A stretch of 64,000 bases of DNA from Agromyces ramosus. GTDB taxonomy: Bacteria; Actinomycetota; Actinomycetes; Actinomycetales; Microbacteriaceae. The notes beneath the pieces were generated by a model that was not told the origin of the DNA, did not search any database, and worked only from the letters and a program-made list of their open reading frames with translations. This document shows, in pieces, positions 7,974 to 16,366 of this stretch; positions within the stretch are counted from its first letter, which is position 1; every line of letters begins with the position of its first letter. The DNA lies in contig NZ_JAUSYY010000001.1 in the NCBI RefSeq assembly GCF_030817175.1, positions 1,054,001 through 1,118,000 on the forward strand, given 5' to 3'. Both the position numbers and the translations under genes were made by a program.

Positions 7974-8954
7974 ATGGCGGCGATTGTGCAAGAAACTTCC
8001 GGACCGGCATTCGTGCTCGGCATCGACATCGGCGGCACCGGCAGCCGAGCCGCCCTCGAACCGCTTGCCCGGCCCGTCTCGAGTGACCGCCGCCTGCTCG
8101 AGGGCCCGGCGGTGCGGGTGTCGCCCGACGGCAGTGACGCCCTCGATGTTGCCGCCGACCTCGTCGCTCGCGCACGGCACGAATGGCCGGATGCCCCGCT
8201 CGCGGGCGTCGGCATCGGCGCCACCGGCCTCGCCTCGCTGGTCGCGACGCCCGCCACGGCACTCATGCCCGTCGTCATCACCGCCGACGGTGCGCCGGTC
8301 GCGCTCGCGATCGACGCGGTGACGGCGCACCTCGGAGCACTCGGCGGCGACGCCGGCGCCGTCGTCGCGGTCGGCACGGGCGCCATCGCGATCGGCACCG
8401 ACCTGCACGAGGTGTGGCGCCGGGTCGGCGGTTGGGGCCACCTCTACGACGATCGCGGCTCGGGCGCCTGGATCGGCATCGAGGGACTGAAGGCCGCCAT
8501 CCAGACCCACGACCGCGTGACGACGGATGCCGCGGCCCTCCTCTCCGCCGCCGAATCGCGCTTCGGGCCGGCGCCCACGTGGCCGTCGCAGCTCTACACG
8601 CGCGACGACCGCGGAGCGATCCTCGCGGGCTTCGCGGCGGATGTCGCGGGCCTCGCCTCGATCGGCGACCCGGTGTCGACCGGCATCATGTCGACGGCCG
8701 GCCGCCTCGTCGCGGCGACCCTCGCCGCCGCCCTCGAACCGGCGCTCCCCCGCCGCGCATCGGGTACGGGCGGCGTGTTCGCCGCGGGCGGCGCCTTCAC
8801 CGAGTCCTTCGCCGCCGAGTTCGGGCGACTCGCGCCCGATGCCTCCCTCGTGCCGGCCGCGGGCGGGCCCCTCGACGGGGCCGTGCACCTCGCGCGGCTC
8901 GCGGCTCGCGGCGACGTGCCGTCGGGACATCCGCCGTTCCTCTGGGTCTCCTAG
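7974..8954 (+). CDS. BadF/BadG-type N-acetylhexosamine kinase
   Basis: 326 aa. It begins with the ASKHA phosphate-1 motif FVLGIDIGGTGSRAAL, followed by GVGIGATGLASL, the phosphate-2-like VVAVGTGAIAIGTD, RVGGWGHLYDDRGSGAWIG and a C-terminal GGVFAAGGAFTESF adenosine motif. This is the BadF/BadG/BcrA/BcrD ATPase family, which includes GlcNAc kinase and the clostridial MurNAc/GlcNAc kinase MurK. Placed divergently to the importer/NagZ/AnmK/MurQ operon, it probably phosphorylates GlcNAc released by NagZ, and possibly MurNAc. The start has no ribosome-binding site, but a promoter sits exactly upstream. Confidence 0.88.
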   Translation: MAAIVQETSGPAFVLGIDIGGTGSRAALEPLARPVSSDRRLLEGPAVRVSPDGSDALDVAADLVARARHEWPDAPLAGVGIGATGLASLVATPATALMPVVITADGAPVALAIDAVTAHLGALGGDAGAVVAVGTGAIAIGTDLHEVWRRVGGWGHLYDDRGSGAWIGIEGLKAAIQTHDRVTTDAAALLSAAESRFGPAPTWPSQLYTRDDRGAILAGFAADVAGLASIGDPVSTGIMSTAGRLVAATLAAALEPALPRRASGTGGVFAAGGAFTESFAAEFGRLAPDASLVPAAGGPLDGAVHLARLAARGDVPSGHPPFLWVS

Positions 8955-8991
8955 CCGCCCGCACGCGTCGACGACGGCGTCACGACCTGCC

Positions 8992-10695
8992 TCAGGCGCG
9001 CGCGAGGATCACCGCCGTGTCGACGCCGCGGGGAAGCACGCCGTACTGCCGGCCGCCCTCAGCGCCGAGGCGGGTGCGCACGAAGGCATCGGCGACCGGG
9101 CCCGGCGCATGCTCGAGCATGAGCGCGCCCTGCAGCACGAGTGCGAGGCGTTCGGTGAGCTCCCGGGCGCGGGCGGCGGCGGTCGGGGCATCCGCCGCCG
9201 CGAGCTCACGCACGAGCGCCGTCGACTCGGCGAGCGCGGTGTCGAAGGCGGCACTCTCGCCGGACGCCGCACCGACGCGGTCGAAGAACGTCTCGAACGC
9301 CTCGGGCTCGCGGGCGAGCACGCGCAGCACGTCGAGCGCGATCACGTTGCCCGATCCCTCCCAGATCGCGAGCAGCGGCTGCTCGCGATACCGGCGCGCG
9401 AGCGGGAACGCCTCGGTGTAGCCGTTGCCGCCGAGGCACTCGAGCGCCTCGTACGCGTGACCGGGGCCGCGCTTGCACACCCAGTACTTCGACACGGCCG
9501 TGGCGAGGCGGCGGAACGCCTGCTCTGAGCCGTTCGCATCGTCGTCGTAGGCCCGCGCGAGCCGCATCGCCGTGAGCGTCGCCGCCTCCGACTCGAGCGC
9601 GAGGTCGGCGACGACCGCCGTCATCGCCGGCTGGTCGACGAGGAGCGAGCCGAAGGCGCTGCGGTGCCGCACGTGCCACGCCGCCTCGGCCACCGACTGC
9701 CGCATGCCCGCAGCCGAGCCGATGACGCAGTCGAGCCGGGTGCGGGTCACCATCTGGACGATCGTGGCGACGCCGCGACCCTCTTCACCGACGAGCCACG
9801 CCGTCGTGCCGTCGAGCTCGATCTCGCTCGAGGCGTTGGAGCGGTTGCCGAGCTTGTCCTTCAGGCGCTGGATGCGGAACACGTTGCGCGAGCCGTCGGG
9901 AAGCACCCGCGGCACGAAGAAGCAGCTGAGCCCGCCCGGCGCCTGCGCGAGCACGAGGAACGCGTCGCTCATCGGCGCGCTGCAGAACCACTTGTGGCCG
10001 GTGAGCGCGAACTCGCGACCGCGCGCGTCATCGACACCGGTCGGAACGGCGCGAGTCGTGTTCGCGCGCACGTCGGAGCCGCCCTGCTTCTCGGTCATCG
10101 CCATGCCGACGAGCGCCGAGCGCTTGCCGTCGGCACCGCCGAGCTCGGGGTCGTAGTCGCGGCTCAGCAGCCGCGGCATCCATTCGTCTCGGAGACCGGA
10201 TGCCGCGAGCGCGAGCGTCGGCACCGCCGCATGCGTCATCGACACCGGGCACGCATGGCCGGGTTCGACCTGCGCGAAGAGGAAGAACGCCGCAGCGCGG
10301 TCGACGTTCGCACCCGGTCGGGGGTCGGCCGCCGCCGACGTGTGCGCCCCCGCAGCGACGGCCGCCGCGATGATGCGGTGGTACGCGTCGTCGTACTCGA
10401 CCTCGTCGACGCGGTTGCCCCACCGGTCGTGCGAGTGCAGCACGGGCTGGTGCGTGTTCGCGCGCTCGGCGTCGCGCTGGAACGCCGCCGACCCCACGAG
10501 CGTGCCGACCTCGTGCAGCGGAAGCTGACCGGATGCCCCGTGGCCGCCGCCTGAGGCATCCGCTCGCTCGCCGACCACCGCTCGGCCGGCGCGCCCCCAT
10601 CGGGCGACCGCCTCGGCGAGCGGCAGGTTGGCGCCGAACTCGTCGATGCCCTCGCGTGGCGGTGCCTGGTTCTCGACCTCGTGCGTGCTGATCAT
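8992..10695 (-). CDS. AidB-like acyl-CoA dehydrogenase
   Basis: 567 aa from the ATG at 10695, chosen because GGAGG lies just upstream; the frame is open further but that extension is low-complexity. FAD-dependent acyl-CoA dehydrogenase fold: AMTEKQGGSDVRANTTRA, LTGHKWFCSAPMSDAFLVLAQ and RIQRLKDKLGNRSNASSEIEL. The C-terminal helical part (YEALECLGGNGYTEAFPLARRYREQPLLAIWEGSGNVIALDVLRVL) closely resembles E. coli AidB, the alkylation-response flavoprotein. Family length is ~540-560 aa. The role is either DNA-protective AidB-like or a branched acyl-CoA dehydrogenase. It is transcribed alone, convergent with the kinase gene and upstream-bounded by a hairpin repeat. Confidence 0.9.
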   Translation of the reverse strand: MISTHEVENQAPPREGIDEFGANLPLAEAVARWGRAGRAVVGERADASGGGHGASGQLPLHEVGTLVGSAAFQRDAERANTHQPVLHSHDRWGNRVDEVEYDDAYHRIIAAAVAAGAHTSAAADPRPGANVDRAAAFFLFAQVEPGHACPVSMTHAAVPTLALAASGLRDEWMPRLLSRDYDPELGGADGKRSALVGMAMTEKQGGSDVRANTTRAVPTGVDDARGREFALTGHKWFCSAPMSDAFLVLAQAPGGLSCFFVPRVLPDGSRNVFRIQRLKDKLGNRSNASSEIELDGTTAWLVGEEGRGVATIVQMVTRTRLDCVIGSAAGMRQSVAEAAWHVRHRSAFGSLLVDQPAMTAVVADLALESEAATLTAMRLARAYDDDANGSEQAFRRLATAVSKYWVCKRGPGHAYEALECLGGNGYTEAFPLARRYREQPLLAIWEGSGNVIALDVLRVLAREPEAFETFFDRVGAASGESAAFDTALAESTALVRELAAADAPTAAARARELTERLALVLQGALMLEHAPGPVADAFVRTRLGAEGGRQYGVLPRGVDTAVILARA

Positions 10696-10736
10696 CGTCG
10701 ACCTCCGCGGCCCATTCTCGCTGCTCGGGGCGGGCG

Positions 10737-10813
10737 GCGCCGGTTCGGCGCACGTTCGTCGCGGTGGCGGCACGACGTCGGTGCGCCCACGCGATGAACG
10801 TGCGCCGAGCCGG
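10737..10813. repeat. palindromic intergenic repeat, copy 1; probable terminator of the GH43 operon
   Basis: Positions 10740-10763 and 10790-10813 are 24-bp inverted arms with two mismatches, around a 26-bp loop, starting 12 bp past the GH43 stop. The 50 bp at 10737-10786, read on the minus strand, match 23810-23859 at 45 of 50 positions. The element therefore looks like a dispersed repeat that also works as a terminator here. Confidence 0.7.
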
Positions 10814-10824
10814 CGGTGCAGCGG

Positions 10825-11862
10825 TCACCGCTCCACGACGACCCGTGGCACCCCGCCCTCCCACACGAGCGGCAACGTGAAGACCTTGCGGGCGAGGAAC
10901 AGCGGATCCCACGCGTGGAAGACGAACACGTCGTCGCCCGCGGCATCCGTCACGATGTCCTGCCCACCCGGACCGAGCAGCGCCCCGTCGGTCGACGCCG
11001 TGGAGAAGAACGGTTCCTCGTCCTTCGTCCATGGTCCGGCGAGTGCCGGCGCGGTCGCGTGGCCGACGGCGTAGGACTCGTCACCGTAGAAGCTCGCGGA
11101 GTAGAAGAGGTGGTAGACGCCGTCGCGCTGCACGAGGGTCGGCGCCTCGACGAGGTCGCCCTCCCACTCGAGGGTCTGCATGACCAGCGGCTGCGACGGC
11201 CCGGCGAGCGCCACCCCGTCGGAGGTCAGCGGGGCCATCTGCAGCCACGTGTCGAGCCCACAGCAGTTGCCGTCGTTCTTCCAGAGCAGGTGCAGGCCGC
11301 CGCTCTCGTCGCGGAAGGTCGATGCGTCGATCGCCCCGCCCTCGTCTTCGGGGCAGATCAGCATCGCCTCCCCCACGATCTCGAACGGCCCGGTCGGTGA
11401 GTCGGACGTGGCCACGGCGATGCACTGCAGCGCGGGGTCGAAGTTCGTGGTCGTCGTGTACATGACGAACCGGCCCGGCGACACCTCGGTCACCTCGGGC
11501 GCCCACGTCTTGCCCGGGATCACCCAATCAGGCAGCACCGGCAGGGCGTCGTCGTCGAGCACCTCCCACTCGCTGAGATCGTCGGTCACGGCGACCTGGA
11601 CGTTGCGGCGCGAGTCGTTCGTCGCGTACAGGTAGTACCGGCCACCGGTCTCGAGCACGTCGGGATCGGGGAAGTCGCGATCGATGACGGGAGCCGGCCC
11701 GGCCTCCGACCCGCCTGAGGCGGAGGGCGCAGCCGAACCCGAGGCATCCGGACCGCTCGGGCCCGCGGCACAACCCGCCGCCGCGAGCGCGAGCACCCCC
11801 GCGACGACGACGCCGACGGCGCGACGTACGCCCTGCGGCATCGGCTGCACCGCCCCGCTCAC
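10825..11862 (-). CDS. GH43-family glycosidase lipoprotein
   Basis: 345 aa from a GTG at 11862 that overlaps the permease stop as GTGA. A signal peptide ends in LALAAAGC, a lipobox, followed by a Ser/Gly/Pro linker, so the enzyme is surface-anchored. The five-bladed beta-propeller motifs of GH43 are visible. They are the general-base region DFPDPDVLETGGRYYLYAT, the pKa-modulating Asp in GGAIDASTFRDESG, and the acid Glu in WEGDLVEAPTLVQRDGVYHLFYS. GH43 enzymes cleave arabinans, xylans or galactans. It is the last gene of a binding protein-permease-permease-GH43 operon and probably trims oligosaccharides at the cell surface before uptake. The exact substrate is not readable. Confidence 0.88.
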   Translation of the reverse strand: MSGAVQPMPQGVRRAVGVVVAGVLALAAAGCAAGPSGPDASGSAAPSASGGSEAGPAPVIDRDFPDPDVLETGGRYYLYATNDSRRNVQVAVTDDLSEWEVLDDDALPVLPDWVIPGKTWAPEVTEVSPGRFVMYTTTTNFDPALQCIAVATSDSPTGPFEIVGEAMLICPEDEGGAIDASTFRDESGGLHLLWKNDGNCCGLDTWLQMAPLTSDGVALAGPSQPLVMQTLEWEGDLVEAPTLVQRDGVYHLFYSASFYGDESYAVGHATAPALAGPWTKDEEPFFSTASTDGALLGPGGQDIVTDAAGDDVFVFHAWDPLFLARKVFTLPLVWEGGVPRVVVER

Positions 11863-12767
11863 CCCTTCAACCCGGACCGCGACACGCCCTCGATGATGAA
11901 CCGCTGCAGGAACACGAACAGCAGCAGCACCGGCACGCTCGCGATCACGGCGCCCGCCATCAGCAGGTCGTACCGCACCGCGTTCGCCGACTGCAGCGTG
12001 CCGAGACCCGATGGCAGGGTCTGCACGTCGGCGCTGAACAGCACGTACACCGGCCACAGGAAATCGTTCCAGTTGGTGAGGAACGCCAGCAGCGCGAGCG
12101 TCGCCAACGCCGGCTTCGACAGCGGCAGGATGACGCGCAGGAAGATCTGCCAGCGGTTCGCGCCATCGAGCAGCGCCGCCTCCTCGAGCTCGGTCGGCAG
12201 GCTGAGGAAGAACTGCCGCATGAAGAACACGCCGAACGCGGATGCCGCGGTCGGGATGATGATCGCGATGAGCGAGTTCAGCCAGCCGAGGTTTCCGACG
12301 ATGAGGTAGTTCGGGATGATGAGGATCACCGGTGGGATCAGGAGGGTCGCGATCACGACGCTGAACACCACTCCGCGACCGCGGAACGTCATGCGCGCGA
12401 GCGGGTAGGCCGCGAGCGACGCGGTCACGACCACGAGCAGCGAGTGCAGCACCGCGGCGATGAGGCTGTTCGAGAACCAGATCAGCACCGGCGTGCCGCT
12501 CGCGGTGAGGATCGTCTCGTACGCCTGCGTCGTGAAGGGGTCGGGAATCCAGGTCGGCGGGATGCCCGCGGCATCGGCTCGCGTCTTGAACGACGTCACG
12601 ATCATGAACAGCACGGGGCTGATGTAGAGGAGCGCGAGCACGCCGAGCAGGATGTACCGGATCACCTGCACCCAGGTGCGGCGGCGGCCGCCGGCGCGCG
12701 CGTCGCTCGGCCGGCCGGTGGCCACGGCGGTGTCGGCTTCGGTCGCGAGCCCGGTGAGCGCGGTCAT
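11859..12767 (-). CDS. carbohydrate ABC permease, MalG-type
   Basis: 302 aa from the ATG at 12767. GGGAGGAACGAA precedes the start, and an ATGA overlap joins it to the upstream permease. Six membrane segments (YILLGVLALLYISPVLFMIV first). EAA loop ELEEAALLDGANRWQIFLRVILPLSKPA. The tail ending SRSGLKG is typical of CUT1 MalG-like subunits. Coupled downstream to the GH43 gene. Confidence 0.92.
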   Translation of the reverse strand: MTALTGLATEADTAVATGRPSDARAGGRRRTWVQVIRYILLGVLALLYISPVLFMIVTSFKTRADAAGIPPTWIPDPFTTQAYETILTASGTPVLIWFSNSLIAAVLHSLLVVVTASLAAYPLARMTFRGRGVVFSVVIATLLIPPVILIIPNYLIVGNLGWLNSLIAIIIPTAASAFGVFFMRQFFLSLPTELEEAALLDGANRWQIFLRVILPLSKPALATLALLAFLTNWNDFLWPVYVLFSADVQTLPSGLGTLQSANAVRYDLLMAGAVIASVPVLLLFVFLQRFIIEGVSRSGLKG

Positions 12768-13783
12768 TTCGTTCCTCCCGAAGTGAGGGGCTTCTCTTTC
12801 TTCTCCCGGAAGAGCCAGAACACGATCACGCTGATCATCATGAGGAAGAGGGTGAGCACGTAGCTCATCGCCGCCGCGTCGCCCATCTGGAAGTTGCGGA
12901 GGCCCGTCTCGGCGATCTGGTAGATCGCCGTCCGGGTCTCGCGACCCGGCGCCCCCTGCGTGATGATGTACGACTGTCCGAACATGTTGGCCGACGCGAT
13001 GAGCGTGTTGATCGTCACGAACGTCAGGATCGGGCGGAGTCCGGGCAGCGTGACGTGTCGGAACTGCTGCCACGAATTCGCGCCGTCGACCGCAGCCGCC
13101 TCGTAGAGCTCTGCCGGGATGTCCTGCAGGGCGGCGAGGTAGATCACGGAGTTGAACCCGAGGGTCCACCACACCGTGACGCCGACGAGCGCCACCCATG
13201 CCGCTGGCAGCGAGGTGGTCCACGCGGTTTCGTCGGGCAGGCCGAAGACGCCGAGGTAGAAGTTGACCAGGCCGATGTTGTTGTCGAGCAGGTAGCGCCA
13301 CATGAGGCCGACGACCGCGACGCCGAGCACGTACGGCGCGAAGTACACGGCGCGGAAGAAGTTGCGCCCCGGGAACCTGCGGTTCATGAGCAGGGCCACG
13401 AGCAGCGGAAGCACGAGCAGCAGCGGCACGCTGAACAGGGTGAAGATGCCGGTCGCCCGCATCGAGGTCCAGAAGGACCCAGCGTTCACCGACCCGGGGT
13501 CGAAGAGGTCGGTGTAGTTCTCCGCGCCGACGAAGGGCTTGTTCGGCAGCGTGTAGTCCCACTCGTGGAGGCTGATCCAGATGCCGAACACCGAGGGCAC
13601 GATCACGAACACCGTGAACAGCAGGAGGTACGGCAGGAGGAACAGCCACGGCGTGAACCGCTTCGGCCGGGTCGGCGACTGGCCGGGCCGGTGCGAGGAC
13701 CGGGCGACGGATGCCGCGGTGGGCGCCTCCACGACGGAGGCGCCCACGCGCGTCTCAGAGCCCACCGGCGTCTGGGAGCTCAC
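12764..13783 (-). CDS. carbohydrate ABC permease, MalF-type
   Basis: 339 aa from a GTG at 13783, three bases after the binding-protein stop. Six membrane helices begin at PWLFLLPYLLLFTVFVIVPSVFGIW. EAA loop ELYEAAAVDGANSWQQFRHVTLPGLRP. Forms the translocation pore with the downstream permease. The locus encodes no ATPase. Confidence 0.92.
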   Translation of the reverse strand: MSSQTPVGSETRVGASVVEAPTAASVARSSHRPGQSPTRPKRFTPWLFLLPYLLLFTVFVIVPSVFGIWISLHEWDYTLPNKPFVGAENYTDLFDPGSVNAGSFWTSMRATGIFTLFSVPLLLVLPLLVALLMNRRFPGRNFFRAVYFAPYVLGVAVVGLMWRYLLDNNIGLVNFYLGVFGLPDETAWTTSLPAAWVALVGVTVWWTLGFNSVIYLAALQDIPAELYEAAAVDGANSWQQFRHVTLPGLRPILTFVTINTLIASANMFGQSYIITQGAPGRETRTAIYQIAETGLRNFQMGDAAAMSYVLTLFLMMISVIVFWLFREKKEKPLTSGGTK

Positions 13784-13786
13784 GAT

Positions 13787-15097
13787 TTACTCGCCGAACT
13801 TCTCGAGGTTCTCTTCCATGAGCTGGGTCGCGCGGTCGGCTTCCCGGGTGAGCGCCTCTTCGGTTGGCGCCTTGCCGAGGACGCCGTCGGCGACCGCGAC
13901 CTCGAGGGTCTCGGCCTGCACCGCACCGAGGCCGGGGACTGCCGGGAGGAACCGCATCGAGCCGATCTGCTCGGCGATCGGCTGCTGCACGGTGCCGTCG
14001 AGCACGCCGCTGTCGCGAACCGACTCGCGGGCGGGGATCATGCCCGCCTTCGCCCACTCGCCCGAGTTCTCGCTCATCCACGCGATGAAGACCTTCGCCG
14101 CGTTCGCCTTGTTCGCGTCGGCCGCAGCCTGGCGAGCGAGGAAGAAGTTGTGCGAGTTCGCCCAGACCGCCGAGTCGGAGCCGATCGTCGGCACCGGGGC
14201 CGCCGCGAACGGGATGCCCGACTCCGTGAGGTCGTTGATCTGCCAGATGCCGTCCCAGGTGATCGACGTCTCGCCGTTCTTGAAGGCGACGTACTGAGAG
14301 TCGGCCGCGACGTCGGCGGGGCTGTAGCCCTCGTCGACCATCGAGCGCATCCAGGTGAGTGCCTCGACGCCCTCGGGCGAGTCGAACGTCGCCTCGGCGC
14401 CGTCTTCGGAGTACGGCTCGCCGCCGTTCTGCCAGATGAGCGAGAGGTCCATGAGGTGTGCAGGCCAGAGCGCCGGCATCCAGAACGGGTTCTCGAATCC
14501 CGCCGCCTTGAGCTTCGCGAGGGCGTCGGCGAACGACGCGGCGTCGGTCGGCGGCTCGGTGATGCCGGCCGCCGCGAAGTGATCGGTGTTGTAGTACATC
14601 GCGAGCGAGTGGACGTCGAGCGGGATGCCGTAGCGGGCGTCGTGGTAGACCCCCGCGTCCCACACCTCTTCGGTGAAGTCGTCGGCGCTGAGCTCGAGCT
14701 CGTCGGCCAGGTCGTCGACGGGCACGATGACGTTGCGAGCCGCCATCGTCGCCAGCTGGTCGAGGTGCATGACACCGACATCGGGGCCCTCGCCGGCGGT
14801 GACCGCGGCGGGGAGCTTCTGGTAGAAGTCGCTCCACTCCTGCGTCGTCGACTCGATCTTGATGTTCTCGTGCTCGGCCATGAACTCGTCGACCATCTGT
14901 TCCATGAACGGACCGTCGCCGCCGGTGAAACCGTTCCAGTACTGCAACGTCACCTCTGGCCCGTCGTACTCACCGGTGAAGTCGCCACCGGCCGTCTCCC
15001 CGCCCGGTTGGCCGCTGCAGCCGGCCAGGGCGAGCGCGCCGACGGCAGCGATGGCCGCCCCCTGCATGAACCGTGTGAACCGAAGCCTCTTGCCCAC
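13787..15097 (-). CDS. sugar-binding lipoprotein, family 1
   Basis: 436 aa from a GTG at 15097 with AGGAGG seven bases upstream. Longer in-frame extensions run into the promoter and the opposite gene and were rejected. Signal peptide FMQGAAIAAVGALALAGC is a lipobox. The mature part has the family-1 binding-protein signature VTLQYWNGFTGGDGPFMEQMVDEFMAEH and aromatic ligand-platform residues (YYNTDHFAAAG, ITWDGIWQIND). First gene of the operon repressed, I infer, by the divergent LacI protein, whose operator sits in this gene's promoter. Confidence 0.92.
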   Translation of the reverse strand: MGKRLRFTRFMQGAAIAAVGALALAGCSGQPGGETAGGDFTGEYDGPEVTLQYWNGFTGGDGPFMEQMVDEFMAEHENIKIESTTQEWSDFYQKLPAAVTAGEGPDVGVMHLDQLATMAARNVIVPVDDLADELELSADDFTEEVWDAGVYHDARYGIPLDVHSLAMYYNTDHFAAAGITEPPTDAASFADALAKLKAAGFENPFWMPALWPAHLMDLSLIWQNGGEPYSEDGAEATFDSPEGVEALTWMRSMVDEGYSPADVAADSQYVAFKNGETSITWDGIWQINDLTESGIPFAAAPVPTIGSDSAVWANSHNFFLARQAAADANKANAAKVFIAWMSENSGEWAKAGMIPARESVRDSGVLDGTVQQPIAEQIGSMRFLPAVPGLGAVQAETLEVAVADGVLGKAPTEEALTREADRATQLMEENLEKFGE

Positions 15098-15179
15098 TGG
15101 TCGTCCTCCTCGTTGAAAACGGCGTCGCGCCCGGTCGGCGCTGACGTCGCCGCCGAATTGCTCCGACGGCTCTTCGCAC

Positions 15180-15208
15180 AATGTACAGCGCTGTAAAGCC
15201 GCTGTCGA
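15180..15208 (-). promoter_or_regulatory. promoter of the binding protein/permease/GH43 operon
   Basis: Read on the minus strand, TCGACA (15208-15203) and TACATT (15185-15180) are separated by exactly 17 bp. The LacI-type operator at 15184-15195 fills the spacer and touches the -10 box, so a bound repressor would block RNA polymerase. Confidence 0.6.
15184..15195. promoter_or_regulatory. LacI-type operator TACAGCGCTGTA, copy 1
   Basis: A perfect 12-bp palindrome centred on the CG step favoured by LacI-family proteins. With flanks the shared sequence is GCTTTACAGCGCTGTA, identical to the copy at 16341-16356 when read on the minus strand. It lies between the divergent binding-protein and LacI genes. 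Confidence 0.8.
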
Positions 15209-15286
15209 GTGGAGGTGGCAAACCGATACGGACTCGCCGTCGCCGAGCGGGCCGCCCCTAGAATCGAGGCGACGCGAGGAGGGGCG

Positions 15287-16297
15287 ATGGCACGAGTGAG
15301 GCTCATCGATGTCGCCGAGCGGGCACAGGTGTCGATGAAGACGGTTTCCAACGTCGTCAACGGCTACGCGCACGTGCAACCCGACATGCGCGCGAGGGTG
15401 CAGGCCGCGATCGACGAGCTCGGCTACCGGCCGAACCTGACCGCGCGGCGACTGGCGACCGGCAAGACGGGCATGATCGCGCTCGCGATGCCCGAGATCG
15501 ACCATCCGTACTTCGGCGAGATGGCGAGCCACCTCGCCGACATCGCCATGCAGCGGGGCTATCGCGTCATCATCGAGCAGACGCTGAGCGACCCCGAGGC
15601 CGAGAAGGCCGTGCTGCAGGACCGTGAGGCCGGCCTCGTCGATGGCGTCATCTTCCAGCCCACCCGCATGGCCACGCTCGACATCGCCCGCCTGCACGAC
15701 GACCTCCCGCTCGTGCTGCTCGGCGAGGTCGACGCCCCCGTCACGACCGACCACGTGATGATCGACAACGTCGCGGCGGCGCGCGACGGCGCCGCGCACC
15801 TCCTCGCACTCGGTCGTCGCCGGGTCGCCTTCCTCGGTCTCGTCGACGGCGACATCACGATGACGAACCGCCGCCGACTCCTCGGCTACCAGGAAGCGCT
15901 CGTGGGCAGCGGCATCCGGCCCGACCCCGCGCTCGTGCTCACCACGCGGGGATTCGAGAGTCACGACGCCGAGACGGCGATCACCCTCGCGCTCGAGGGC
16001 GGCGTCGAACTCGACGCGATCCTCTGCCGCGACGACCGGTTCGCCGCCGGCGCGCTCACGGCGATCAGGGCCCGGGGGCTCCGGGTGCCCGACGACATCG
16101 CCGTGATCGGTTGGGACGACTCCGCGATCACCGGCTACACGACGCCCACGCTCACGTCGATAGCCCCCGACAAGCGGCAGCTCGCGGCGAACGCGTTCGA
16201 CCTGCTGCACGAGCGGATGCAGGGTCACCACGGTCCCGGCCGACATGTGATCGTGCCGCATGCCGTCGCGGTGCGGGCGAGCGCCCCGCGCGCCTGA
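15287..16297 (+). CDS. LacI-family repressor of the GH43/GH2 sugar locus
   Basis: 336 aa. The ATG at 15287 was chosen because GAGGAGGGG precedes it and the protein then opens with the canonical MARVRLIDVAERAQVSMKTVSNVVNG headpiece (helix-turn-helix and hinge RPNLTARRLATGKTG). A periplasmic-binding-protein-like sensor domain follows (LALPEIDHPYFGE, DGVIFQP, IDNVAAARDGAAHLLALGRRRVAFLG, CRDDRFAAGALTAIRARGLRVPDDIAVIGWDDS). The gene diverges from the transporter operon. Two identical operators flank it, one on each side, so it probably represses both the transporter operon and the GH2 gene until a sugar inducer binds. Confidence 0.92.
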   Translation: MARVRLIDVAERAQVSMKTVSNVVNGYAHVQPDMRARVQAAIDELGYRPNLTARRLATGKTGMIALAMPEIDHPYFGEMASHLADIAMQRGYRVIIEQTLSDPEAEKAVLQDREAGLVDGVIFQPTRMATLDIARLHDDLPLVLLGEVDAPVTTDHVMIDNVAAARDGAAHLLALGRRRVAFLGLVDGDITMTNRRRLLGYQEALVGSGIRPDPALVLTTRGFESHDAETAITLALEGGVELDAILCRDDRFAAGALTAIRARGLRVPDDIAVIGWDDSAITGYTTPTLTSIAPDKRQLAANAFDLLHERMQGHHGPGRHVIVPHAVAVRASAPRA

Positions 16298-16344
16298 AGC
16301 CCCTCCACACCACCGAGGGCAGACGAGGCTCGGGGCACGCGCTT

Positions 16345-16356
16345 TACAGCGCTGTA
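16345..16356. promoter_or_regulatory. LacI-type operator TACAGCGCTGTA, copy 2
   Basis: The same 12-bp palindrome, with the same 4-base left flank as copy 1, eleven bases before the GH2 start codon. Its position against the start suggests it covers the -10 region or transcription start, so it should shut off GH2 expression when bound. Confidence 0.8.
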
Positions 16357-16366
16357 GAGATGCGAC

